This document shows, one piece after another, positions 8,359 through 18,225 of a DNA stretch of 30,947 nucleotides; the first letter of the stretch is position 1; the number at the start of each line of letters is the position of its first letter. This DNA is from SLRI01 sp964576715 (lineage in GTDB: Bacteria; Pseudomonadota; Alphaproteobacteria; Geminicoccales; Geminicoccaceae): positions 1 through 30,947 of the forward strand of contig CAZNWE010000052.1 in the NCBI GenBank assembly GCA_964576715.1. The letters are read 5' to 3'. The translations under genes were made by a program, and so were the position numbers. The notes under the pieces are model-generated. The model had not been told where the DNA came from. It ran no database searches and saw nothing but the letters and a program-made list of their open reading frames with translations.

Positions 8359-8446
8359 ACTAGCTAGACCGAAGTGCCGCCAAGGTCGAGCCCTGCCGCC
8401 GAGGCGGCCGTTCTCGAGCTGCCGGCCAGGTGCCGCGGCGCCCCGT

Positions 8447-10141
8447 TCAGCCGACGCTCAGCCGCGCCCGTTCGGGCATGCCGACGGAACTCCGGTGCGC
8501 CGCCAGGTGGCGGGTGCAGGCGGCGCCGGGCATGGGCTTGGCGAACAGGTAGCCTTGCGCTGCATCGCAGCCCTCGGCGACCAAAAAGCGATGCTGGTCC
8601 TCGGTTTCCACGCCCTCGGCGAGCACCCGCTTGCCGAAGGTGCGGGCGAGGTGGATGATCACCTTGACCAGGGCTTCGTCGACCTCCTCGCGGCCGATGC
8701 CCTGGGTGAAGGACTTGTCGATCTTGATCTTCTGCACCGGCAGCCGCTTGAGATAGGCGAGCGAGGAATAGCCGGTGCCGAAATCGTCGATGGCGAGGCC
8801 GACCCCCATCTCCGCCAGCTGGTCGAGCGAGCGGCGCATCATCAGCTCGGACGGGTCGACGAACAGGCTTTCGGTGAGCTCGAGCTCGAGCCGGTGGGCG
8901 CCGATCGCGTTCTCGGCCAGCGCCTCGGCGACGATCTCGGGCAGGTTCTGCTGGCGCAATTGCGCCGCCGAGATGTTGATCGCCATATTGATGTCGAAGC
9001 CCATGGCCTGCCAGCTCTTGACCGTGCGGCAGGCCTCGTGGATCAGCCAGTTGCCCATCGGTTTGATCAGCCCCGAGGCCTCGGCGATCGGGATGAAGGT
9101 GGTGGGCGGGATCAAGCCGCGCGCCGGATGGGTCCAGCGCATCAACGCCTCTACCCCGACGATGCGGCCGCTGACGAGGTCGATCTGCGGCTGGTAGTTG
9201 AGGCTGAGTTCGCCCGCCTCGATCGCGTCGGCGAGGTCGCGCTCGATGTCCTTCCTGAACTGCATGGCGACGATCATGCCGCGATCGAACAGGCGGCAGC
9301 GCCGGCCGCCGGCCCGCTTGGCGTCGTCGACGGCCATCTCGGCACAGCGCATCAGGCCCTCGAAGTCGCGGCCGTGGTCGGGAAACAGCGCGATGCCGAC
9401 GCTCGCCGACGGGCGCATCTCCTGCTTGACCGCCTTGCCGAGGCGGATCGGCCGGCCGATCCGGTCGAGCGCGGCCACGGCAGCGAGCTCGGCATCGGCA
9501 ACCCCGGCGAGGCTGCGGCGGACGATGACGAAGCGGTCGCCGTCGAGCCGGAAGACGCCATCCCGGGCGATGCCTTCGAGCCGCCGTGCGGCGATTCGCA
9601 ACAGCTGGTCGCCGACGGCATAGCCGTGCATGCCGTTGATGTCCTTCATCCGGTCGATGTCGAAGGCGATCAGGGCCAAGCGCTCGGCACTGCCCGTCAC
9701 CTCCTCGACCAGCCGGGCGAGGGTCACCGCCAGCGCGTCGCGACCGGGCAGATCGGTGAGCGGGTCGAGCACCCGATGGCGGCGCAGGGCGGCGGGCTGC
9801 CGATAGAGCGGCACCACCGGCGGCGATGCCCCCCAGACCTCGCCGGCGATGCGCAAATCGAGACCCGCTCGACGCAGCCGGCCCGGCCCGAACGGCACGC
9901 CCTCTTCGCCGCTGCCGCGACGTCCGCCGAGCGTGCCGTAGCCGATCGCGATCATCGAGAGCGTGAGGAACGGCAGCAGCGGCAGGACGGCGCCGCTCGC
10001 CAGATGCACGAGACCAGCCGAGACGGCATTGACCAGGCCGAAGCCGACCAGCAGCGTGTGTGGGCCGGTCGGAGGCGGTGACGGACGCCGGCCGCGCCGC
10101 GCCGGCTTGCCGTCTCGATCGTCGTCGACCATTGCCGCCAC
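8447..10141 (-). CDS. Membrane GGDEF/EAL protein, probable c-di-GMP phosphodiesterase
   Basis: A 564-aa protein with two hydrophobic segments near the N-terminus (about 29-50 and 51-72), no recognisable sensor domain, then GGDEF (about 125-285) and EAL (about 300-545). The GGDEF signature is degenerate: DGDRF (200-204) has lost the catalytic acidic residue, although the FDIDRMKDIN metal-binding part remains. It may bind GTP but is unlikely to make c-di-GMP. The EAL domain looks intact: EALMRW (331-336), NIS (389-391), ELTES (421-425), DDFGTGYSSL (452-461), KIDKSF (473-478), EGVET (509-513) and QGYLFAKP (529-536). Hydrolysis of c-di-GMP to pGpG is therefore inferred. The start is GTG at 10141 behind AAGGGC; ATG at 10132 is possible. 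A promoter candidate lies at 10233-10261. Confidence 0.92.
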   Translation of the reverse strand: MAAMVDDDRDGKPARRGRRPSPPPTGPHTLLVGFGLVNAVSAGLVHLASGAVLPLLPFLTLSMIAIGYGTLGGRRGSGEEGVPFGPGRLRRAGLDLRIAGEVWGASPPVVPLYRQPAALRRHRVLDPLTDLPGRDALAVTLARLVEEVTGSAERLALIAFDIDRMKDINGMHGYAVGDQLLRIAARRLEGIARDGVFRLDGDRFVIVRRSLAGVADAELAAVAALDRIGRPIRLGKAVKQEMRPSASVGIALFPDHGRDFEGLMRCAEMAVDDAKRAGGRRCRLFDRGMIVAMQFRKDIERDLADAIEAGELSLNYQPQIDLVSGRIVGVEALMRWTHPARGLIPPTTFIPIAEASGLIKPMGNWLIHEACRTVKSWQAMGFDINMAINISAAQLRQQNLPEIVAEALAENAIGAHRLELELTESLFVDPSELMMRRSLDQLAEMGVGLAIDDFGTGYSSLAYLKRLPVQKIKIDKSFTQGIGREEVDEALVKVIIHLARTFGKRVLAEGVETEDQHRFLVAEGCDAAQGYLFAKPMPGAACTRHLAAHRSSVGMPERARLSVG

Positions 10142-10232
10142 GAAATGCCCTTGCTTGCTGGTTGGCGCCAGTCGGTTCGCCCGCCGATCCCCTGTCCGCC
10201 TCAGCCTTTCCTTTGCTCGTCACATGCTGCGC

Positions 10233-10261
10233 AATAAACTTCTGATTATCAAGCTTTTCAA
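10233..10261 (-). promoter_or_regulatory. Candidate sigma-70-type promoter for the GGDEF/EAL gene
   Basis: On the minus strand, TTGAAA (10261-10256, five of six bases of the -35 consensus) is followed after 17 bp by TTTATT (10238-10233, four of six of the -10). The predicted start is near 10226, giving a leader of about 85 nt before the GTG at 10141. An overlapping GATAAT could be an alternative -10. Found by eye only. Confidence 0.4.
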
Positions 10262-10285
10262 TAAGACATCTTAAGGTTGAATAAT
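10257..10285 (+). promoter_or_regulatory. fhs: Candidate promoter for fhs
   Basis: AATAAT at 10280-10285 matches five of six bases of a -10 box, and TTCAAT (10257-10262) is 17 bp upstream as a weak -35 (three of six). It overlaps the opposing candidate for the EAL gene, so the two directions might compete. This is weaker than the minus-strand candidate. Confidence 0.25.
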
Positions 10286-10482
10286 CCTGTGACATCAGAT
10301 GGCCTCCGAGGCGGCGCCCGGGATACTGCAGCCGCTGCTGTCGCGACCCGGCCGTCGGCGAATTGGCGGAACAATCTGACGCGTTTTTCGCTAGGCGCGA
10401 AACGACGTTGGCGCTTTTTTGCCGGCGGTGCGAGACCGGCTGCCGACCGGGTGCTGCGGCGAGGCCTTCCAGGAGACGATCG

Positions 10483-12177
10483 ATGGCGGACGTGCGAAGC
10501 GATATCGACATTGCGCGGGCGGCGTCACTGCGTCCGATCGAGACGATCGGCGAGGCGCTCGGCGTGCCCGAGACGGCGCTCCATCGGCACGGCCGGCACA
10601 TCGCCAAGCTCGATCTCGGCTGGCTCGATGGTCTCCGCGACCGCCCGGACGGCAAGCTGATCCTGGTGACCGCGATCAACCCGACGCCCGCCGGCGAGGG
10701 CAAGACGACGACCACGGTCGGCCTCGGCGACGGGCTCAACAAGATCGGCAAGCGGGCGATGATCTGCCTGCGCGAGCCGTCCTTGGGCCCCTGCTTCGGG
10801 ATGAAGGGCGGGGCGGCCGGCGGCGGCTTCGCCCAGATCGTGCCGATGGAGCAGATCAACCTGCACTTCACCGGCGATTTCCACGCCATCGGCTCGGCCC
10901 ACAACCTCCTCGCCGCCCTGCTCGACAACCACATCTACTGGGGCAACCCGCTCGGCATCGACGAGCGGCGGATCGCCTGGCGCCGGGTGGTCGACATGAA
11001 CGACCGGGCACTGCGCGCGATCGTCTCGAGCCTCGGCGGTGTGGCCAATGGTTTTCCGCGCGAGGACGGCTTCGACATCACCGTTGCCTCGGAGGTCATG
11101 GCGGTCTTCTGCCTCGCCACCGATGCGGCCGACCTCGAGCAGCGCCTCGGCCGGATGGTCGTGGCCCATACCCGCGACAAGCGGCCGGTGACGGCGGCCG
11201 AGCTCAGCGCACCCGGGGCCATGGCGGTGTTGCTCAAGGACGCGCTGATGCCCAACCTCGTGCAGACGCTCGAGGGCAACCCGGCCTTCGTCCATGGTGG
11301 CCCGTTCGCCAACATCGCCCATGGCTGCAACTCGGTGATGGCGACCAGGACGGCCTTGAAGCTCGCCGACTATGTCGTCACCGAAGCCGGCTTCGGTGCC
11401 GATCTCGGGGCCGAGAAGTTCTTCGACATCAAGTGCCGCAAGGCCGGCCTGGAGCCCGCCGCCGCCGTCATCGTCGCCACCGTCCGGGCACTCAAGATGC
11501 ATGGCGGGATGGCCAAGGACGAGCTCAAGACCGAGAACCTCGAAGCGCTCCAGGCGGGCCTCGCCAATCTCGCCCGGCATGTCGGCAATGTGCGGCAGTT
11601 CGGCGTGCCGGCGGTCGTCGCCATCAACCAGTTCGTCACCGACACGGCGGCCGAGCACGCGCTGATCCAGGACTTCTGCCGCGACCAGCTCGGGGTCGCG
11701 GCCATCGTCTGCGCGCACTGGGCCAATGGCTCGGCCGGCAGCGAGGCGCTGGCTCGCTTCGTCGCCGAACTGGCCGACGCGCCGCAACCGCTCAACGGCC
11801 GTGGCTTTCGCCATCTTTATCCCGACGACATGCCGCTCTGGACCAAGCTGCGGACGATCGCCACCGAGATCTACGGTGCTTCCGACATCATCGCCGACAA
11901 GACCGTCCGCGCCCGGTTTCGCGAGCTCGACGAGGCCGGCTACGGCCATTTTCCGATCTGTGTCGCCAAGACCCAGTACAGCTTCTCGACCGATCCCAAC
12001 CTCAAAGGGGCGCCGTCCGGCCATGTCGTGCCGGTTCGCGAGGTCAGGCTCTGCGGCGGTGCCGAGTTCGTCGTCGCCGTCTGCGGCGAGATCATGACCA
12101 TGCCCGGCCTGCCCCGCCAACCGGCGGCGCACGGCATCCGGCTCGACGAGAACGGGCTGATCGAGGGGCTGTTCTAG
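10483..12177 (+). CDS. fhs: Formate-tetrahydrofolate ligase
   Basis: Uses ATP to attach formate to tetrahydrofolate, making 10-formyl-THF for purine synthesis and other one-carbon reactions; cytosolic, homotetrameric in characterised members. The start at ATG 10483 is clear because AGGAGA (10471-10476) lies 6 bp before it; the open frame reaches further upstream but without family similarity. The 564-aa length matches the bacterial enzyme. The nucleotide loop TPAGEGKTTTT is at 68-78, followed by LREPSLGPCFGMKGGAAGGG, the long FTGD-HAI segment, and FGADLGAEKFFDIKCR. The C-terminus reads MTMPGLPRQPAAHGI, also typical. It ends 20 bp before the convergent stop of the LysR gene, with a GGCTGCAGCC palindrome (12184-12193) between them. 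In many alphaproteobacteria it serves formate assimilation or serine-linked C1 flow; which applies here cannot be read from the sequence. Confidence 0.97.
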   Translation: MADVRSDIDIARAASLRPIETIGEALGVPETALHRHGRHIAKLDLGWLDGLRDRPDGKLILVTAINPTPAGEGKTTTTVGLGDGLNKIGKRAMICLREPSLGPCFGMKGGAAGGGFAQIVPMEQINLHFTGDFHAIGSAHNLLAALLDNHIYWGNPLGIDERRIAWRRVVDMNDRALRAIVSSLGGVANGFPREDGFDITVASEVMAVFCLATDAADLEQRLGRMVVAHTRDKRPVTAAELSAPGAMAVLLKDALMPNLVQTLEGNPAFVHGGPFANIAHGCNSVMATRTALKLADYVVTEAGFGADLGAEKFFDIKCRKAGLEPAAAVIVATVRALKMHGGMAKDELKTENLEALQAGLANLARHVGNVRQFGVPAVVAINQFVTDTAAEHALIQDFCRDQLGVAAIVCAHWANGSAGSEALARFVAELADAPQPLNGRGFRHLYPDDMPLWTKLRTIATEIYGASDIIADKTVRARFRELDEAGYGHFPICVAKTQYSFSTDPNLKGAPSGHVVPVREVRLCGGAEFVVAVCGEIMTMPGLPRQPAAHGIRLDENGLIEGLF

Positions 12178-12197
12178 GCCCTTGGCTGCAGCCGCCG

Positions 12198-13109
12198 CTA
12201 GCCGGCCGCCATTTCGGCCGTGACCCAGTCGCGAAACGCCCGAACCTTCCGGCGGCGGGCGTGGTCTTCCGGATAGACGAGGTGGTAGCAGAACGCGGTC
12301 GGCGCCTCGTTGGCGGTAGGGAACGGGCGGACCAGGCGGCCGGCGCGCAGATCGTCGGCGACCAGGGCACCGTTGACCAGGACCACGCCCTGCCCGGCGA
12401 TCGCCGCTTGGACGGCGAGGCTGTCGACATTGAAGCGGGGGCCGCGCTCGGCGTCGACATCGGTGATGCCGGCGGCCTTCAGCCACATCCGCCAGGACGG
12501 CGCCTCGTCGTCGGCATTCTTCCAGTAGACGTGAAGCAAGGTGTGGTGGACGAGATCGGCCGGCCGGCGCAATGGCCGCGGCGCGGCGAGAAGCGCCGGG
12601 CTGCAGGCCGGAAACACCACCTCACCCATCAGGCACTGGCTGATCAGCCCCGGATAGTCGCCGCGGCCATAGCGTAGCGCCACGTCCACCCCGTCATCGG
12701 TGAACCGAGCCAGGCGATCCGAGGCGTCGATCCGAATATCGAACGCCGGCTGCGCCGCCCGAAAGCGATCGAGCCGCGGCACCAACCATTTGGCGCAGAA
12801 GGTCGGGGCGACGCTGACCGTCAACAGCCCGTCTTCCACGTCGTCGCCGAGCCTCGCCGCCCCCAGGGCCAGCTTGTCGAAACCTTCCTCGAGCAACGGC
12901 AGGGCCGCCCTGCCGTTCTCGGTCAAGGTCAAGGCGCGCGTCAGCCGCCGGAACAGCGGCGCACCATAATAGTCCTCGAGCGCCTTGATCTGGTGGCTGA
13001 TCGCCGCCGGGGTGACGTGCAGTTCGGCCGCGGCCTTGGTGAAACTCAGCTGGCGCGCCGCCGCCTCGAAGGCACGAAGACTGTTCAACGGCGGCAGGCG
13101 ACGGCCCAT
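12198..13109 (-). CDS. LysR-family transcriptional regulator, GcvA-like
   Basis: A 303-aa DNA-binding regulator. The N-terminus LPPLNSLRAFEAAARQLSFT followed by KAAAELHVTPAAISHQIKAL (about 25-44) is the winged helix-turn-helix, and the wording AAARHLSFT..A..L.VT..A.S.QI is typical of the GcvA branch. The remainder is a periplasmic-binding-protein-like effector domain (LTVSVAPTFCAKWLVPRL, about residue 91 onward). GcvA in E. coli controls the glycine cleavage genes; whether this protein does so is unknown. It is convergent with fhs and divergent from the DUF1127 gene, and LysR regulators frequently control a divergent neighbour as well as themselves. The 164-bp divergent gap is the obvious place for its operator. 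ATG at 13109 is the start. Confidence 0.93.
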   Translation of the reverse strand: MGRRLPPLNSLRAFEAAARQLSFTKAAAELHVTPAAISHQIKALEDYYGAPLFRRLTRALTLTENGRAALPLLEEGFDKLALGAARLGDDVEDGLLTVSVAPTFCAKWLVPRLDRFRAAQPAFDIRIDASDRLARFTDDGVDVALRYGRGDYPGLISQCLMGEVVFPACSPALLAAPRPLRRPADLVHHTLLHVYWKNADDEAPSWRMWLKAAGITDVDAERGPRFNVDSLAVQAAIAGQGVVLVNGALVADDLRAGRLVRPFPTANEAPTAFCYHLVYPEDHARRRKVRAFRDWVTAEMAAG

Positions 13110-13191
13110 TGGCGGCTCCCCGTCGTATTACCTTTGCTAAAACATCGCACGACCAGAACTCGTTTGTCGAGACTTCCTCCGAACCCGATCT

Positions 13192-13220
13192 TTGACGTGC
13201 AACACCGGCAGCTGGTGCAT
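13192..13220 (+). promoter_or_regulatory. Possible promoter of the DUF1127 gene
   Basis: TTGACG (13192-13197) is a good -35 of alphaproteobacterial type, but 17 bp downstream the sequence is GTGCAT, a poor -10. The spacing would leave a 50-base leader before ATG 13274. The region between the two divergent starts is where a LysR site would be expected, but I could not choose a specific T-N11-A box with confidence. Confidence 0.25.
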
Positions 13221-13273
13221 CGACCCCTTAGCGTGGTTCAGCTGTCGATCATAACCTGAAAGAGGGTTCGACA

Positions 13274-13651
13274 ATGGCGAGAAACGATCTGTGGCGGGCG
13301 CTTCGCCCCGACCTCGATGGGCATATCGAAGCCAGGGCACCAGCGCCGGCGTTCGCCTGGCGCAGCGTCGGGCGCTGGCTGTGGCAGGCCTTGCGCCGGC
13401 AGCGCCGGCAGCGCCGCCGACTTGCGACGCTGCGCGAACTCGGTGCCCTCGACCACCGTCTGCGGCGGGACATCGGGCTCGCCGAGGCAAGTCTTTCGGA
13501 TGTCGTCGACAGCCTGCTCGACCGACAGGGACGAGACGCCGAGCGGGTCGCTCGGCCGCCTAGGCACGCCGTCCAGACCGCGCGGCGAGCGGTGCGACCG
13601 CCGCACCCTGACCCGGCACCATGCCAACGCCTTGCCGCTATCGGCCGCTGA
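13274..13651 (+). CDS. DUF1127 (YjiS-like) protein with a long C-terminal tail
   Basis: The 125-aa product carries an arginine-rich DUF1127 domain at about residues 35-75: RRQRRQRRRLATLRELGALD followed by HRLRRDIGLAEASL, matching the family pattern RR.L..L..LDD..LRDIGL. Small DUF1127 proteins in alphaproteobacteria affect RNA turnover and C1 or phosphate metabolism in characterised cases. What this one does is not known. It is longer than usual (most are 45-90 aa), and the last 45 or so residues are Arg/Pro-rich and look unstructured. The start at ATG 13274 has AGAGGG (13261-13266) at good spacing. It is divergent from the LysR gene, and dacB begins 86 bp downstream. A 9-bp tandem repeat near 13395 codes for the RRQ repeats. 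Confidence 0.82.
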   Translation: MARNDLWRALRPDLDGHIEARAPAPAFAWRSVGRWLWQALRRQRRQRRRLATLRELGALDHRLRRDIGLAEASLSDVVDSLLDRQGRDAERVARPPRHAVQTARRAVRPPHPDPAPCQRLAAIGR

Positions 13652-13736
13652 CGGCATCCTCGCCGCCGTGTCCTGTCGCCGCCGGCGGCAGGCACGCGGC
13701 CGCGCTTGTTGCGGCTGGCCGAGGAGACAGACGCGC

Positions 13737-15131
13737 ATGCCAACCGGGCTGGCAGCCGGCGCAACCCGCCATACCCCCTCTCGCGCACCGTTGGCCGAAC
13801 CGCAAGCCGGGCGGTTACGCCTGCTTGCCGCCATTCTGGTTGGACAGCTGTGGCTCGTCGCCGCCCCGGCGCTTGCCGAAACCATCGAGGCCCTGGTCGA
13901 GCGGCACGGCTTCGCGATGGATGCGGTTGCCTTCGTCGTCGAGGAGGCGGCGAGCGGCCGGCGCCTCGCCGCCCACCGCGCGACTGCGCCAGGGCTGCCC
14001 GCCTCGACCCTGAAGCTGGCCACGGCACTCATCGCCCTCGATACCCTCGGGTCCGAGCACCGCTTCGCGACCCGCCTGTCGCTGAGCGGCGACATCCGGG
14101 GCGACGGGCAGCTCGCCGGCGACCTGATCATCGAGGGCGGCGGCGACCCGCTGCTCGACATCGACGGGTTGATGCGGCTGGCGCAAGGGCTGCGCGCGGC
14201 CGGCGTTCGGGCCGTCGAGGGCCGCTTCGTGCTCGCCGACGGCCTGCTGCCCCGCCTGCCGCAGATCAACCCCGAGCAGCCACCCGAGGCGGGCTACAAT
14301 GCCGGCATCGGCGCCTTGTCGCTGGCCTTCAACCGGGTGCAACGGCCGGCCGGGGGCGCCTTCACCATCCCGAACCTGCGCGAACGCGGGCCGGCCTGGC
14401 AGCGGCTGCCGATCGACCGGCCGGCCGTGGTGCCGGTGCGCGACGTCGGCCGGCACGCCGCCCTGGTGTTTCGCGACCTCGCGGCCTCGCTCGGCATCGA
14501 CCTGCCCGAACCCGAACGCGCGCCCTCACCGGCGAGCGCCCGTCTCGTGGCCGAGGTCGAGAGCCGGCCGCTGCGCGACATCGTCCAGGCGATGCTGCTC
14601 TACAGCAACAATCAGACCGCCGAGATCGTCGGCCTCGCCGCCACCGGTGCGGCGACGCTCGAGGCGTCGGCGGCACAGATGACGGCGAGCCTGCAGGCGG
14701 CACTGCCGGAAGTCGACTGGCGAGGCTTTCGCGTCACCAACCATTCCGGCCTCGATCCCAGTGCCCGGGCCACGGCCGACCAGCTCATCGCCATACTCGC
14801 ACTCGCCGAGCGACGGCACGCCATCCTGCCGCTTCTGCCGGTGGCCGCGTGGTCCGGCAGTCTCGAGCGCCGCTTTCGCCAGCCGGACGCCGCACTCAGG
14901 GTCTGGGCCAAGACCGGCTCGCTCGACTTCGCGACCGCTCTGGTCGGCTATGTGCTGCCGCCCTCGGGCCGGCCGCTGCGCCTTGCCGTCTTGATCAGCG
15001 ACGACGCTGGACGGCGGCAGCGCGATGCCGTCGCGGAGCCGTCCGCCGCGATGCGCCGGGCGATCGACGAGTTCAGCGTCCGTGCCCGCGCGCTGCGCGA
15101 CGCGCTGGCGCTTTGGGCGCTGCGACAGTGA
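13737..15131 (+). CDS. dacB: D-alanyl-D-alanine carboxypeptidase/endopeptidase (PBP4 type)
   Basis: A periplasmic serine enzyme of peptidase family S13 that trims D-Ala from peptidoglycan stem peptides or cuts crosslinks. Residues 27-48 form a signal peptide (RLRLLAAILVGQ, cleavage probably after APALA). All three active-site motifs are present: STLK at 90-93 with the catalytic Ser90, SNN at 290-292, and KTG at 392-394. The family block NHSGLDPSAR lies at 335-344. The 464-aa length fits PBP4 and leaves room for the insert domains seen in E. coli DacB. The ATG at 13737 has GGAGA 9 bp upstream; the open frame extends further 5' without similarity. It ends 11 bp before the stop of the convergent solute-binding gene, with a short inverted repeat (TGAGGTGC/GCACTCA) spanning the two stops. 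Confidence 0.93.
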   Translation: MPTGLAAGATRHTPSRAPLAEPQAGRLRLLAAILVGQLWLVAAPALAETIEALVERHGFAMDAVAFVVEEAASGRRLAAHRATAPGLPASTLKLATALIALDTLGSEHRFATRLSLSGDIRGDGQLAGDLIIEGGGDPLLDIDGLMRLAQGLRAAGVRAVEGRFVLADGLLPRLPQINPEQPPEAGYNAGIGALSLAFNRVQRPAGGAFTIPNLRERGPAWQRLPIDRPAVVPVRDVGRHAALVFRDLAASLGIDLPEPERAPSPASARLVAEVESRPLRDIVQAMLLYSNNQTAEIVGLAATGAATLEASAAQMTASLQAALPEVDWRGFRVTNHSGLDPSARATADQLIAILALAERRHAILPLLPVAAWSGSLERRFRQPDAALRVWAKTGSLDFATALVGYVLPPSGRPLRLAVLISDDAGRRQRDAVAEPSAAMRRAIDEFSVRARALRDALALWALRQ

Positions 15132-15142
15132 GGTGCCAGCAC

Positions 15143-15982
15143 TCAGTCCGGCAGCGTGCTCAATAGGTACAACACGCGGTTCAGATCACCGGGATCGGCA
15201 TCGCCGAAGCTCGCCGCATAGATGCGCTCGAGCAGCGACGAGCGGAAGATCCGGCTGATGGCGCTGTCGACGCTGAGCCGAAACGCGGTGTCGCCGAGCG
15301 GCATGGCGAGCGCGTAGGGCTCGTGGCTGAACTGCCGCTCGCTGACCCTCAGCTGCGCCGGCGCCTCGCTGGTGAACTGGAGGAAGACGAGAATGGCGCG
15401 ATCGGCGAAGTAGGCGTCGATGCTGCCGGCCTCCAGTGCGGCGACACCGGCCTGGTGACTGTCGACGCTGGTGAACGTGGCCTCGAGGCCGGCCGCGGTG
15501 AGCTCGCGCTCGAGCACTTCCTCGGTGGTCGTGCCCCGCCGCAGCCCGATCGTCTTGCCGGCGAGCTCGGCGAAGGAGGCCGGGCCGCCCTCGCGGTAGA
15601 GCACGCCCATGCCGGTGACGAAGATCGGTACGGAGAAATCGACCACCGCACGGCGGCTGAGCGTGACCGTCGTCGCACCGCAAAGCAGGTCGATGCGGCC
15701 GTCGGTGATGGCGTCGAAGCGGTCCTCGGTCGTCACCTCGACATACTCGACGTCGAGCGTCGCGAGGCCCTGTTGCTGCTTGATGTCGGCGGCAATGGCG
15801 CGGCAGAGCTCGATCGTGTAGCCGGCCGGCTCACCGAGCTCGTTGGTGTAGGAGAAGGCCGTGGCATCGGTGCGCACGCCGAGCCGGATGGTGCCGCGCT
15901 CCGCGATGCTCTCGAGCGTGTCGGCCAAGGCTGCGAGCGGCAGCACGAGACCGACCAGAAGTGTCGCAAGAAATCTCGTCAT
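15143..15982 (-). CDS. Amino-acid-type ABC transporter solute-binding protein, orphan
   Basis: A 279-aa periplasmic binding protein of SBP family 3. The signal peptide is MTRFLATLLVGLVLPLAALA (cleavage probably before DTLES). The mature part has the normal pattern: TLESIAERGTIRLGVRTD, then AFSYTNELGEPAGYTIELCR, then DRFDAITDGRIDLLCG, then the hinge segment GKTIGLRRGTTTEE and VDSHQAGVAAL. This family usually captures polar amino acids, so glutamate, aspartate or similar is plausible but not demonstrated. No permease or ATPase gene accompanies it. pccA ends 165 bp upstream on the same strand. Start ATG at 15982 with GGACGA about ten bases before. A TATACG sits 57 bp upstream of the ATG as a weak -10 candidate. 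Confidence 0.9.
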   Translation of the reverse strand: MTRFLATLLVGLVLPLAALADTLESIAERGTIRLGVRTDATAFSYTNELGEPAGYTIELCRAIAADIKQQQGLATLDVEYVEVTTEDRFDAITDGRIDLLCGATTVTLSRRAVVDFSVPIFVTGMGVLYREGGPASFAELAGKTIGLRRGTTTEEVLERELTAAGLEATFTSVDSHQAGVAALEAGSIDAYFADRAILVFLQFTSEAPAQLRVSERQFSHEPYALAMPLGDTAFRLSVDSAISRIFRSSLLERIYAASFGDADPGDLNRVLYLLSTLPD

Positions 15983-16147
15983 GCTTGTCGTCCATTCTCA
16001 GGCGAGCCGCCCGCCAGATGGTCGCAGCGTCGCGTGGTCGTATAGGGCAATTCGGCCGGGCCGGCCAGCTGCGGGCGCCGCCAGGGAGCAGCCGCGAAGC
16101 GGCGGGTCGCTCGGCCGTCTCGGCCGCTGGCCAGATCGAGCGTTCAC

Positions 16148-18133
<1,986 letters not shown>

Positions 18134-18225
18134 GTCTTAGCCCCCGCGCATGGTCGGCCCAGAGCGGGCCGGCGGCCGATCGGCCGTGCTAACAGTCGAA
18201 CCGTGGTCAGCCAGGCTGGCATGGC

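Larger units (their letters stand above)
10142..10482. other. 341-bp divergent intergenic region with an AT-rich island
   Basis: Separates the EAL gene (-) from fhs (+). Bases 10221-10300 are strikingly AT-rich compared with the surrounding sequence, and promoter-like hexamers face both ways there. Further on is a 6-bp inverted repeat, TTTCGC (10386-10391) and GCGAAA (10397-10402), around a 5-base loop; it has no T run after it, so it is not a typical terminator. I looked for a ZTP (pfl) riboswitch, which often precedes fhs, and saw none of its conserved blocks. The fhs leader would be about 190 nt if transcription starts in the island. Confidence 0.6.

Noticed and set aside
10289..10372. Possible 26-codon leader peptide (ATG 10289) before fhs
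   Set aside because: There is no ribosome-binding site and no regulatory composition such as repeated codons or a downstream hairpin pair.
10142..10482. ZTP (pfl) riboswitch upstream of fhs
   Set aside because: None of the conserved blocks of that motif can be seen, and the leader region has no convincing extended stem structure.
15129..15145. Inverted repeat TGAGGTGC/GCACTCA between dacB and the solute-binding gene as a bidirectional terminator
   Set aside because: The centre is only 2 bp, one base bulges and no T run follows on either strand. It is largely made by two stop codons facing each other.
16091..16103. GCCGC-GAA-GCGGC hairpin between pccA and the solute-binding gene
   Set aside because: Small, GC-only and without a T run, so it is not supported as a terminator; such stems are common in this base composition.
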